In this document: positions 1 through 7,787 of the stretch, in pieces
How positions within the stretch are numbered: the first letter of the stretch is position 1
Layout: each line of letters starts with the position of its first letter
From: Hymenobacter negativus
GTDB taxonomy: Bacteria; Bacteroidota; Bacteroidia; Cytophagales; Hymenobacteraceae
DNA: 64,000 nt
Reading direction: 5' to 3'
Assembly: GCF_016056375.1 (NCBI RefSeq)
Contig: NZ_JAEDAE010000010.1
Span: forward strand, 62,001-126,000
Notes under the pieces: model-generated
What the model was told of the DNA's origin: nothing
Seen by the model: only the letters and a program-made list of their open reading frames with translations
The model's database searches: none
Made by a program: the position numbers and the translations under genes

Positions 1-438
1 GTGCTGAGCGAAGTAGGCTCGAAAGATGCTGAAAAAATTATTCCGCCCTACAAGTGGATTTCGCAGATGCAGACCGAACTCGAAGCCGGGGCCATCAAGG
101 TAATCGGCGAGGCCCGTGAGGGTGGCAACGTGGGCTTGTTCCGCAGCACCGGCGAAGTTCGCTCGGGCCTGGTGGAGGAAATTCTGACCAAGATTCCATC
201 GGAGAAAATCCTGTGGGAAGCGCCCCAGAAAGCTCAGCAAGTGTGGTTCATCAAGCTGCTGGGAGCCAACGTAAACCTTGGCAACATCGCCCCTAATGAG
301 GTAGTAAGCCTCGAAACCATCCGACTGGGCTTGCGCGGCGACACGTTCTCGCACTTCCTCGATATGGATGCTGTGGACCCCATGTTCCAGCCAGCGGCCA
401 AGACCGGCAAGCCCGGCACTTCCATGCCCCGCGGCTAA
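1..438 (+). CDS. comA: Phosphosulfolactate synthase, C-terminal part (5' end off window)
   Basis: The visible 145 codons match the C-terminal half of the ComA family, which adds sulfite to phosphoenolpyruvate to give phosphosulfolactate. In archaea this starts coenzyme M synthesis; in Bacteroidota the product more likely feeds sulfonate metabolism such as sulfonolipid or sulfolactate, which is inference. Visible family blocks are SEVGSKD at the start, an AGA..VIGEAREGG stretch, FRSTGEVR, WEAPQKAQQVWF and NVNLGNI.PNEV. The first codon in the window is GTG but is probably an internal valine, because the family has more than 100 residues before this point. The gene ends in TAA and is followed at once by a strong terminator. 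The C-terminal tail of about 20 residues is Pro/Gly-rich. Confidence 0.85.
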   Translation: MLSEVGSKDAEKIIPPYKWISQMQTELEAGAIKVIGEAREGGNVGLFRSTGEVRSGLVEEILTKIPSEKILWEAPQKAQQVWFIKLLGANVNLGNIAPNEVVSLETIRLGLRGDTFSHFLDMDAVDPMFQPAAKTGKPGTSMPRG

Positions 439-471
439 GGAAGCATAGGGCACTAGCTTAAAACTCAGAAG

Positions 472-501
472 GCCCGTTGTGCTACGCACAACGGGCTTTT
501 T
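472..501 (+). terminator. Rho-independent terminator after the phosphosulfolactate synthase gene
   Basis: A perfect 11-bp stem (472-482 pairs with 486-496) with a 3-nt loop is followed by five T. It lies 33 bases after the stop codon. Confidence 0.85.
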
Positions 502-527
502 CTGTAGGCATTGGCCTAACGCAACAC

Positions 528-562
528 AAAAAAAGCCGGCCTCCTTGCGGAAGCCGGCTTTT
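528..562 (-). terminator. Terminator of the minus-strand T9SS gene
   Basis: A 10-bp stem (531-540 pairs with 553-562) ends in A/T runs on both sides. On the minus strand the stem runs into a T stretch at 534-528. It lies just downstream of the stop of the secreted protein gene, tail to tail with the previous terminator. Confidence 0.8.
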
Positions 563-586
563 CTATGGGCCGAAGCCGTGGTCAGC

Positions 587-3500
587 TTATTGCTTCACCA
601 CTTTCAGGTTCTTCACTTCGCCGGTGGGCAAGGTGAGTTTCACCAGGTACACACCAGCTTTCAGGTCGCTCATGCCAGCAACCGAAGCATCGGTGAGGCT
701 GCCCGTCAGGACTACGTTCTGCTGTTGCAGGGTGCGGCCCGTCATATCGGTCACCAGCAGCTTGGCGGTGCCCGTAGCGGCCGATTGCAGGGCTACGTGG
801 AGTTCGTTGCCAGCATTGAGGGGGTTCGGGTAGGCCACGAAGCTGGAGGCAGGAGCCTTGCCTTCGAAGCTAACAACCGTGGGGGCAAAGAAGGCATCTT
901 TGCCGTCCAGGTCAATCTGGTGCAGGCGGTAGTAACGCTTGCCCGTCTTATTGGCCTCCTTGTCTACATAGCTGTAGTTGGTCACTTGCGTAGTGTTGGG
1001 CGAAGCACTCGGAATCGAGGCCAGTGTGCGGTACTCGGTGCCATTGGTCGAAACCTGCACTTCGTAGCCTTTGCTGTTTTCTTCCGTGGCCGTCTGCCAG
1101 GTCACCAGCGCATCGCTGCCGATGCGCTTGGCATCAAATGCCATCAGGCGAACGGGCAGCGGGGTTTCGGTGCTGCCCAGCGTGAAGGTGGCAAACTGCG
1201 TAACGCCGGTTTTGGTCACGTTGTTGTTCACCTGGTCTACCGGACCATCGCGGCCAATCAGGCTGAAAGCGCCGCCACCGTTGGTCGAGAGGAAGATGGT
1301 CAGTTGGTCTTCCGGGATACTGCTGTTGCCAGGAGTGCGGATGTCCGGACCATTCAGGCCTTGGGTTTCCGAATCGCGGTAGTGAAAAATCATCGTAGCG
1401 GTGAGGCCACCAGTATTGGTAGCCTGGTCGGAAGGACGCACACCGAAGATGCGGCGGATGCCGAATCGGCCACTAACAGGGGCATAAGCTTCTACCGTGT
1501 TGCGGGTTACGTCTACCTGGCCGGGGCTGTTGGTACCGTTGAAGGTCAGCGTCAGGCCCATGTTACCATAGGTACGGGTCTCTCCTACTGCAACGCCCAA
1601 ACGGGTGGTGCGAGCGAAACCACGCAGGTACGATATATCCGTTTCGCCGTTCAATTGCGCACCGTTGTTACCATTGACAATACCCCGGTCAGCCAGTACA
1701 ATTACTGAGAGCAAAGGCTTGGTAATATCAGTGGTCAGAACGCCTGCATTGGCATTAAGCTGCGTGTAGGGGTTTGGAATAATGGTATTAACCGAATTCA
1801 CACTGGGAGTCAGGAAGTTGATGGCCTCCGCCACGTTCATGATGCCAACCACGTCCTTGCGGCCGCCACCCGAGATATCAACCCGCTGGAACGAGCCGCC
1901 CGAGATGGTCTGGGTAGTGCTACCTGCAAACTCCATGATGGTGTTCTCGCGCTGGATGAAGCTGTCGTAGCTGTTATCGAAATTGCCGTAAACCTTCAGC
2001 TGTCCTTTTACAAGACGGGTAATGGAGCGCGAGCCCTGCGAAGTACCACCCATGATGAGGTTGAGGGCTTTGGCCGGACCCGAACCAAGGTTGCTATAGG
2101 TAGGCGTCGTAGCGTCCGAGTTGATGTTGGGGTACGGAACACCGCTACCAGCACCCAAGTCACGAATCAGGGCGTTCTTGGTTTCGTCCGGAACGCCATT
2201 GCTCCAGTTACGGGCATCAAACCAGTTGTCGTTGATGGAACCCGTCCAGATGGTTTGGGCCACCGGCGTACCAACTACCGTGAAATTAGCCGAGTAGAAG
2301 TTTGCAGGAGCACCGTTCGGGTCCGTGATGGTGAAGTTCGTATTCGTGATGGAGTTCGTACCGCTGGCCTGGTAGTACACATCAACCACGTAGTTGCCAG
2401 CAGCAACGACGGCCGGAGTGGCAATCAGGTTGGGCTGGGGGTTGATGCCGTTAACACCGGGGTCGAGGATAAACGTGCGCTGGCCATTGACCGTGTTGCC
2501 GGACTGCGTGAGGTTGATGGGCTGGAAGCCACCGCCAGGCGTGCCGCTCAGGCGAGTACGGTAGTAAAGCACCACGTTGGTAATGGTGTTAGCACCGGCT
2601 TCGGTGGTGGTTACCGTCGTAGCATCCAGGCGCAGCTGGCCGTCGTTCACGTTGTAGGTAGTACCGTTGTTGCTAGAGGAGCTCAGGTCAGCACCCTGGA
2701 AGGGGCGCGGCGTGTTGGGGTTGATGTTGTAGATAACAGTCCCGCTATTGTTCGGAGAAATACCGATGGTATTAGCCTGAATGGTTGGAGCAGGCGTCTT
2801 GGTACCGGCTACATCGAAAGTAGCAGCATAAGAATTAGGGTCGTTGGCTCGCTGTGGCAGGCCAGTACCATTTACCTGATAGGTGGCGTGGAAAGACACT
2901 TGAATGGTGTAGCCATTGCCAGCATTAGAGATGAGGCTAATCAGGTTAGTGTTTCCGCTGCCAAGCATGAAGGTGCGCACACCATTGCTGGAACTGGTTT
3001 GGGTCAGTTGCAAAGCACCATTGCTGATAGCATTAAAGCTAGGGTCATACAAGGTATAGTCCAGAGTGGCGCCGTTAACAACGTAAGTACCTGATTCGGT
3101 GGTCGTTACCGTACCGCCCAATAGAATGAGCTGACCAGCATTGATGTCGAAAGCCGGGGTAGTAGTCGAGCCAGGTTTCTGGTCAATCAACTTCGTGTTA
3201 AAGCCAGTACCAACGTAGGTCACCGGGCCGTTGCCCTGGTCAACACTCACCGATTCGCCGGAAAACAGGACTTCGTTACGGGGAGGTGATACTAGAGTAA
3301 AGACCGAATTGCGGATGGGGGACTGACGGGCATTGTCGTCCGTATCCGTCACACGGAAACGGATATCAAAACGATTAGAGCTTCCAGGGGTCACCGAGCT
3401 AGCTGCTGAGGAGAGCAAGTTGATTGCTGCACCGCTGATGGTGAACGTACGAATGTTAGTTCCAGCATCCAATACGCCAGTACCCAAGTCGATGGAGACG

Positions 3501-3874
3501 AAAGCAGGGTTTGTGCCAGTAGAAGCAGTACCGAAGTTTCCAGGAAACACACGGTACAACAACTCACCAGTGGTATATGTAGCATTACCAGCGGTTTCCT
3601 GTACGCTTACAGTTCCGCCAGTAATCTGAAATACATCAGAGGTATTGAAAGTACCAAAATCCTTGTTATAGAAGTTATTAGTACCTGTAGTACCCGCCTG
3701 AGTATCGTATGTGCCCGATGTGCCACGCACATTCAGTGTAACTGAACTGCTCACAATCTGAGCCGAAGCCGTCAGCGAAGAGCCCAGGCCCAAGAAGATG
3801 GCGAACAGTGGAATGAGAGAACTGAGGAAGCTTCGCTGTCGCAGCAGCTTCTGAGTAAAGGTTAAAGTTTGCAT
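587..3874 (-). CDS. Large secreted protein with T9SS type A sorting domain
   Basis: This 1095-residue protein has an N-terminal signal peptide (hydrophobic about residues 18-37, then ASAQ). About the last 85 residues form a type IX secretion sorting domain, with the typical YPNP start, a GRTL turn and the GVYLVKL...K.LKVVKQ end, so the protein should be exported and probably anchored or released at the surface. Residues about 40-535 hold three related beta-rich units of roughly 155 residues. Each has a GQL/GGT..VTTTE.G core followed by an L.Y strand and an F.L/GN strand. A W.G..NDNWFDARNW.NGVP module follows near residue 543, a motif common in Bacteroidota surface proteins. There is no catalytic signature, so adhesion or matrix function is a guess. 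A TACCTTTG promoter box lies about 70 bases upstream. Confidence 0.85.
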   Translation of the reverse strand: MQTLTFTQKLLRQRSFLSSLIPLFAIFLGLGSSLTASAQIVSSSVTLNVRGTSGTYDTQAGTTGTNNFYNKDFGTFNTSDVFQITGGTVSVQETAGNATYTTGELLYRVFPGNFGTASTGTNPAFVSIDLGTGVLDAGTNIRTFTISGAAINLLSSAASSVTPGSSNRFDIRFRVTDTDDNARQSPIRNSVFTLVSPPRNEVLFSGESVSVDQGNGPVTYVGTGFNTKLIDQKPGSTTTPAFDINAGQLILLGGTVTTTESGTYVVNGATLDYTLYDPSFNAISNGALQLTQTSSSNGVRTFMLGSGNTNLISLISNAGNGYTIQVSFHATYQVNGTGLPQRANDPNSYAATFDVAGTKTPAPTIQANTIGISPNNSGTVIYNINPNTPRPFQGADLSSSSNNGTTYNVNDGQLRLDATTVTTTEAGANTITNVVLYYRTRLSGTPGGGFQPINLTQSGNTVNGQRTFILDPGVNGINPQPNLIATPAVVAAGNYVVDVYYQASGTNSITNTNFTITDPNGAPANFYSANFTVVGTPVAQTIWTGSINDNWFDARNWSNGVPDETKNALIRDLGAGSGVPYPNINSDATTPTYSNLGSGPAKALNLIMGGTSQGSRSITRLVKGQLKVYGNFDNSYDSFIQRENTIMEFAGSTTQTISGGSFQRVDISGGGRKDVVGIMNVAEAINFLTPSVNSVNTIIPNPYTQLNANAGVLTTDITKPLLSVIVLADRGIVNGNNGAQLNGETDISYLRGFARTTRLGVAVGETRTYGNMGLTLTFNGTNSPGQVDVTRNTVEAYAPVSGRFGIRRIFGVRPSDQATNTGGLTATMIFHYRDSETQGLNGPDIRTPGNSSIPEDQLTIFLSTNGGGAFSLIGRDGPVDQVNNNVTKTGVTQFATFTLGSTETPLPVRLMAFDAKRIGSDALVTWQTATEENSKGYEVQVSTNGTEYRTLASIPSASPNTTQVTNYSYVDKEANKTGKRYYRLHQIDLDGKDAFFAPTVVSFEGKAPASSFVAYPNPLNAGNELHVALQSAATGTAKLLVTDMTGRTLQQQNVVLTGSLTDASVAGMSDLKAGVYLVKLTLPTGEVKNLKVVKQ

Positions 3875-3945
3875 GTAATTGGAGGTTGAATGTTAGAGAG
3901 AATGAAACGCTTGGACTGCGGATTACACGACGAGGCGCATATACG

Positions 3946-3953
3946 CAAAGGTA
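3946..3953 (-). promoter_or_regulatory. Bacteroidota -7 box (TAnnTTTG) for the T9SS gene
   Basis: Read on the minus strand the bases are TACCTTTG, an exact match to the Bacteroidota primary sigma -7 consensus. A good -33 element at the right spacing was not evident. It would give a leader of about 60-70 nt before the ATG at 3874. Confidence 0.5.
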
Positions 3954-4085
3954 AAAGAAAGGTCTGAGGTGTTCTGGGAAAATTTAAACAAATGCCGAAT
4001 CTGTCCAAATAGACTAGTTATGACTTATCAAAGCAGACATCGATGAATGATATTTATTACTGGCTGAATGCATAAAAAAACTCGG

Positions 4086-5009
4086 TTAATGCACTACACT
4101 GTAAGGCACGCTCGCCAAAGCCTTTTTTTCGGCGGGTAGTTCCACGCCTAGCAAATCATGTACACTTACCCGGATTTTATTGGAGAGCTGGGTGATGGGT
4201 AAGTCGTTGCTATCGTACCCAAACGGGTTCTCAATTTCGTTGCCAATCATCTCCAGCCCGAGCATGGCGTAGGCCCCAATCATGGTCACGGGCACCATCC
4301 ACCAGCCGCAGGAATCGACCAGCACCAAGGGCATTACCATGATGAAAACCGTGATGTAGCACTTAATAAAAAAGCTGTAGGAATACGGAATGGGCGTGGA
4401 CTTGATGCGCTCGCAGGTGCCGTTCACGGTCATCATGCCCAGGTAGTGCTGCTTGATGTTAATGAGGTGGATGGGGTCGAAAATCTGGACCTGGCGCAAC
4501 TGTTCCACGCTTTCCATGAGCACGGCAATGATGGTGGAGCACACACTCTCGGCCTTTTGGAGGCGCTCGATGATGTCCGGAGTGGCCTCCATCTTATCGA
4601 AACGGACTTTGTTGCGCAGGCTGCCTTCGAGGGCAATGGGGAAATTGGAGATGAGAGCGGCGAAGTAGCGGCGGCTGGATTTGGCCTCGCGGGGCAGCAG
4701 GGCATTCATTTCCATGGCTAGGCCCCGGCAGTGCGACACGAGCTGGCCCCACACGCGACGGCCTTCGTAGTACCGGTCGTAGGCAGTATTGGTGCGGAAA
4801 ACCAGCAGCAAGCTGAGCAGGATGCCCAGGATGGACAGGTATTCGCGCCCGATGCGGACGTTGAGGGTATGGAAGTCGATGCTGATGACGGCGATGGCCG
4901 AACCGTAGAGCCCAACCAGGGCCACACGCTTCAACAACAGGCGGATAACCGCCGAAGTATGAAAGTGCCACAAGGCCCGCCACCAATCACCGCCCTGATA
5001 AACAATCAT
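4086..5009 (-). CDS. Bestrophin family (RFP-TM) anion channel-like membrane protein
   Basis: The 307-residue protein matches the bacterial bestrophin/YneE family: an N-terminal WWRALWHFHTSAV segment, a hydrophobic helix with LYGSAIAVISIDF, then LGILLSLLLVFRTNTAYDRYYEGRRVWG, which is the diagnostic family block. A second hydrophobic pair (IKCYITVFIMVMPLVLVD, and WWMVPVTMIGAYAMLGLEMIG) is followed by the conserved IENPFGYDSNDLP motif. Bacterial members form pentameric inner-membrane ion channels, some of them cation-selective, so the ion carried cannot be read from sequence. The start was chosen as the ATG directly before the conserved N-terminus. The gene stands alone, with more than 400 bases of non-coding sequence upstream. 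Confidence 0.85.
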   Translation of the reverse strand: MIVYQGGDWWRALWHFHTSAVIRLLLKRVALVGLYGSAIAVISIDFHTLNVRIGREYLSILGILLSLLLVFRTNTAYDRYYEGRRVWGQLVSHCRGLAMEMNALLPREAKSSRRYFAALISNFPIALEGSLRNKVRFDKMEATPDIIERLQKAESVCSTIIAVLMESVEQLRQVQIFDPIHLINIKQHYLGMMTVNGTCERIKSTPIPYSYSFFIKCYITVFIMVMPLVLVDSCGWWMVPVTMIGAYAMLGLEMIGNEIENPFGYDSNDLPITQLSNKIRVSVHDLLGVELPAEKKALASVPYSVVH

Positions 5010-5431
5010 TGAGAAAGTATTTTTTTGTCCTGCAACGGCAAATCATTTGCCGGGGTTGAACCGAATTAGCCGCACAATAGAATAGTGAAAATGGACGGTT
5101 ACCGAATCCATATTCGTGTGGCGATGGGCCGTATCATAGGTCATGCCACATTTTGCCGCCTAGCGCTTCTCTAGCCAACACACTTGTGCCTCACAGTACT
5201 CGGCAACAGGTTTATCATCCATAATATAGGATTTTTACATTATTTGGACGAATACCGAATAAATACCAAGCCGAGCGCCCGCTTAGCCAATCGGGCCGCA
5301 AAGGTAAGAATCACAGGCTCGGGACGCTAACTGCGGGAAATAATAAATGGGCCACGCGCAGCGCCGACAGCCAGCCAGCGAAGTGGATTCGGCGGCAACC
5401 GGTTTTCTTTGTAATTCACTTCACGCCCGGC
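5010..5431. other. 422-base intergenic region between divergent genes
   Basis: This AT-richer stretch separates the divergent bestrophin and DedA genes and holds no credible gene. On the minus strand a TACCTTTG box lies at 5306-5299 and could serve the bestrophin gene with a leader near 290 nt. On the plus strand TTTCTTTG at 5404-5411, one base off consensus, sits 21 bases before the DedA start. Nothing else was recognised. Confidence 0.5.
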
Positions 5432-6094
5432 ATGGAAATTATTAAACACTTTTTCGACCTTCTGCTACACCTCGACAAGACCCTGGTGGATGTAGTACAC
5501 AACTATGGCACCTGGACCTACCTGGTGCTTTTTCTCATTGTTTTCACCGAAACGGGCATCATCGTGTTTCCCTTTTTGCCCGGCGACTCGCTGTTGTTTG
5601 CGGCCGGTGCGCTGGCAGCCCGCCCCGAAACCGGCCTGAGCGTGTGGATAATTATCCCGCTGCTGATTGCCGCCGCCTTCATCGGCGACAACGTGAACTA
5701 TGCCGTGGGCGATTATCTGGGGCCGCGGGTATTTCGCGAAGATTTCAGGTTTCTGAACCGCAAGTATCTCGACCAGACGCAGGCGTTCTACGCCAAGCAC
5801 GGCGGCAAAACCATCATCATGGCGCGCTTTGTGCCCATCGTGCGCACGTTCGCGCCGTTTGTGGCGGGTATTGGCACCATGACTTATCGCTACTTCGCGT
5901 CTTATAGCATAATGGGTGCGGTGCTGTGGGTGGTGGTGCTCACGCTGGCAGGTTTCCTGTTCGGCAACATTGAGGTGGTGAAAAAGAACTTCGAATTGGT
6001 GATTCTGGGCATTATTGCGCTGTCGGTGCTGCCGCCGCTGTGGTCGTTTGTGAAAGGCAAGCTGGCTGGCCCGGCCGACGCACCGGCCCGGTAG
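5432..6094 (+). CDS. DedA family membrane protein
   Basis: The 220-residue integral membrane protein belongs to the DedA/SNARE-associated family. Members are thought to act as undecaprenyl-phosphate or phospholipid flippases needed for envelope and membrane-potential homeostasis. Family marks seen are FTETGIIVFPFLPGDSLLFAAG near residues 38-60, a helix with IGDNVNYAVGDYLGPRVF, and MARFVPIVRTFAPFVAG near residues 130-147, with the conserved arginine pair. About five hydrophobic segments are visible. The ATG start directly precedes the conserved amphipathic start MEIIKHFFDLLLHLD. The gene is monocistronic, with a strong terminator 43 bases after the stop. Confidence 0.88.
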   Translation: MEIIKHFFDLLLHLDKTLVDVVHNYGTWTYLVLFLIVFTETGIIVFPFLPGDSLLFAAGALAARPETGLSVWIIIPLLIAAAFIGDNVNYAVGDYLGPRVFREDFRFLNRKYLDQTQAFYAKHGGKTIIMARFVPIVRTFAPFVAGIGTMTYRYFASYSIMGAVLWVVVLTLAGFLFGNIEVVKKNFELVILGIIALSVLPPLWSFVKGKLAGPADAPAR

Positions 6095-6136
6095 CAGCAG
6101 GCCACTCCGCACGAGAGGGCCCTGTCCCCGAGTTGT

Positions 6137-6174
6137 AAGCCGTCCCGGATTTTCATATTCGGGACGGCTTTTTT
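6137..6174 (+). terminator. Rho-independent terminator after DedA gene
   Basis: A perfect 10-bp stem (6137-6146 with 6161-6170) with a 14-nt loop runs into six T at 6169-6174. Confidence 0.85.
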
Positions 6175-6214
6175 GCGCTACTTTGGGTTGTTTTTCGGTT
6201 TTAATTCCAATTCC

Positions 6215-6967
6215 ATGCGTCAGTTCGGGCTCATTGGCCGCACCTTAAATCACTCGTTCTCGCAGACATATTTCAGCCAGAAGTTCTACTCGCAAGGCCT
6301 GGCCGACCACGCGTATGAGCTGTTTGAGCTGGCTACCGTGGGCGAGTTGCCGGCCCTGCTGGCCGCCCACCCCCACCTGGCGGGTCTGAACGTAACCATT
6401 CCCTACAAGGAAAGTGTGGTGCCTTACCTGGATGAGTTGGCCAGCTCGGCCCGGCGCGTGGGGGCCGTGAACGTGATTGAATTCTTGCCCGATGGAAGCC
6501 TGCGCGGCCACAACACCGACGTGGTAGGCTTTCGGGAGTCGTTGCGGCAGTTTTTCCCGGCTTTGCCCGAGGCCCGGGCCTTGGTGCTAGGTGCCGGCGG
6601 CGCGGCCAAAGCCGTAGGCGTGGCGCTGAATGATTTGGGCATTGCCCACTGGTCTGTCACGCGCGACCCGCTGGGCCCCGGCCTGACCTACGACGACCTG
6701 ACGCCGCAGGTGCTGGCCGCGCATCAGCTTATCATCAACACCACGCCGCTGGGCACTTTCCCGCTGGTGAACGAGTGCCCGCGCCTGCCCTACGAGGCGC
6801 TGACGGCGCAGCACTACCTGTATGACTTGGTGTATAACCCGGCCGAAACGCTGTTTATGGCCAAAGGCCGGGCGGCGGGGGCACAGGTAAAAAACGGCTT
6901 CGAGATGCTGTGTCTGCAGGCTGAAGCGGCCTGGAACATTTGGAACGACGAAGCGACTGCCGGATAA
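6215..6967 (+). CDS. aroE: Shikimate dehydrogenase
   Basis: The 250-residue protein catalyses NADPH-dependent reduction of 3-dehydroshikimate to shikimate in aromatic amino acid synthesis. Family marks are the substrate-binding GRTLNHSFSQTYF at the N-terminus, NVTIPYKE with the catalytic lysine near residue 64, NTDVVGF with its aspartate, the nucleotide-binding GAGGAAKAV near residue 120, NTTPLG, and the C-terminal NGFEML.LQAE.A..IW. An in-frame ATG lies 14 codons upstream (6173) inside the T-tract of the preceding terminator. The ATG at 6215 fits the family N-terminus and is preferred. The length is slightly short of the usual 270, as is common in Bacteroidota. CTACTTTGG about 30 bases before the start resembles a -7 element. 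Confidence 0.93.
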   Translation: MRQFGLIGRTLNHSFSQTYFSQKFYSQGLADHAYELFELATVGELPALLAAHPHLAGLNVTIPYKESVVPYLDELASSARRVGAVNVIEFLPDGSLRGHNTDVVGFRESLRQFFPALPEARALVLGAGGAAKAVGVALNDLGIAHWSVTRDPLGPGLTYDDLTPQVLAAHQLIINTTPLGTFPLVNECPRLPYEALTAQHYLYDLVYNPAETLFMAKGRAAGAQVKNGFEMLCLQAEAAWNIWNDEATAG

Positions 6968-7127
6968 GCAGGAATCTGTTTGCAACCTTTTTGCATGGGC
7001 ATGCATCTCCCATAAGCCAGCCCACCACATTGCTGGCTATCTTCTGATTGACACGCCTTTCTATGCAAGCGAAAATGGACACTTCTACCTTTCTTTCCCT
7101 GGCCGGCGCGGGTTACCGGGCGCGGGC

Positions 7128-7787
7128 ATGAGCAGCGGCGCCCTCACCTGGTTTGCGTTCGGGGCCGATGACGTGCTGCCCGACCAGCCCGCCACGGCGC
7201 CGCGCCTCACGGCCAGCCGCAGCGCCGCTGTGACGAGCCCGCCCACCGAGGCCGAGCTGATTGACGGCTGCCTGCGCGGCCGCCAGCTGGCCCAGAAACT
7301 GCTCTACGACAAGTATGCCGGCAAGATGATGGCCGTGTGCCTGCGCTACGCCCAAACCACCTTCGAGGCCGAGGACGTGTTGCAGGAAGGCTTCCTGACG
7401 GTGTTTCGGACGCTGGCCAGCTTCCGGCGCGAGTGCCCGCTGGAATTCTGGATTCGCCGTATCATAATTAACGCGGCCCTGCGCCAGCACCGCCGCAACG
7501 CCTCGCTGGTGGCGGTGAGCGACGGTGATTATCCCGAAACCCTGGCCAGCGAGGAGTTCACGCTCAGCAATTATAACTTCAACGAACTGCTGGAAATGGT
7601 GCAGGAGTTGGCTCCGCGCTACCGCATGGTTTTCAACCTTTATGCTATCGAAGGCTATACCCACAAAGAAATCGGCGAATTATTAAGCATTACCGAGGGC
7701 ACCAGCAAATCCCAATATTCCCGGGCCCGCGTCATCCTACAAACTAAACTGGAGCGCCTCGGTGCCCCAACCCGCCATGTCCGTTAA
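7128..7787 (+). CDS. ECF-type RNA polymerase sigma-70 factor
   Basis: The 219-residue protein has region 2 near residues 40-105 (LIDGCLRGRQLAQKLLYDKYAGKMM, then FEAEDVLQEGFLTVFR) and region 4 near residues 145-205 (YRMVFNLYAIEGYTHKEIGELL, then TSKSQYSRAR). This is the usual extracytoplasmic-function layout. The first 35 residues are unlike the family, so the real start may be later, for instance the GTG at 7230. The downstream gene overlaps the end of this one by 11 bases and encodes a membrane protein with an anti-sigma-like N-terminus. The pair is probably co-expressed, with the partner restraining this factor; that is inference from context. Target genes are unknown. Confidence 0.88.
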   Translation: MSSGALTWFAFGADDVLPDQPATAPRLTASRSAAVTSPPTEAELIDGCLRGRQLAQKLLYDKYAGKMMAVCLRYAQTTFEAEDVLQEGFLTVFRTLASFRRECPLEFWIRRIIINAALRQHRRNASLVAVSDGDYPETLASEEFTLSNYNFNELLEMVQELAPRYRMVFNLYAIEGYTHKEIGELLSITEGTSKSQYSRARVILQTKLERLGAPTRHVR

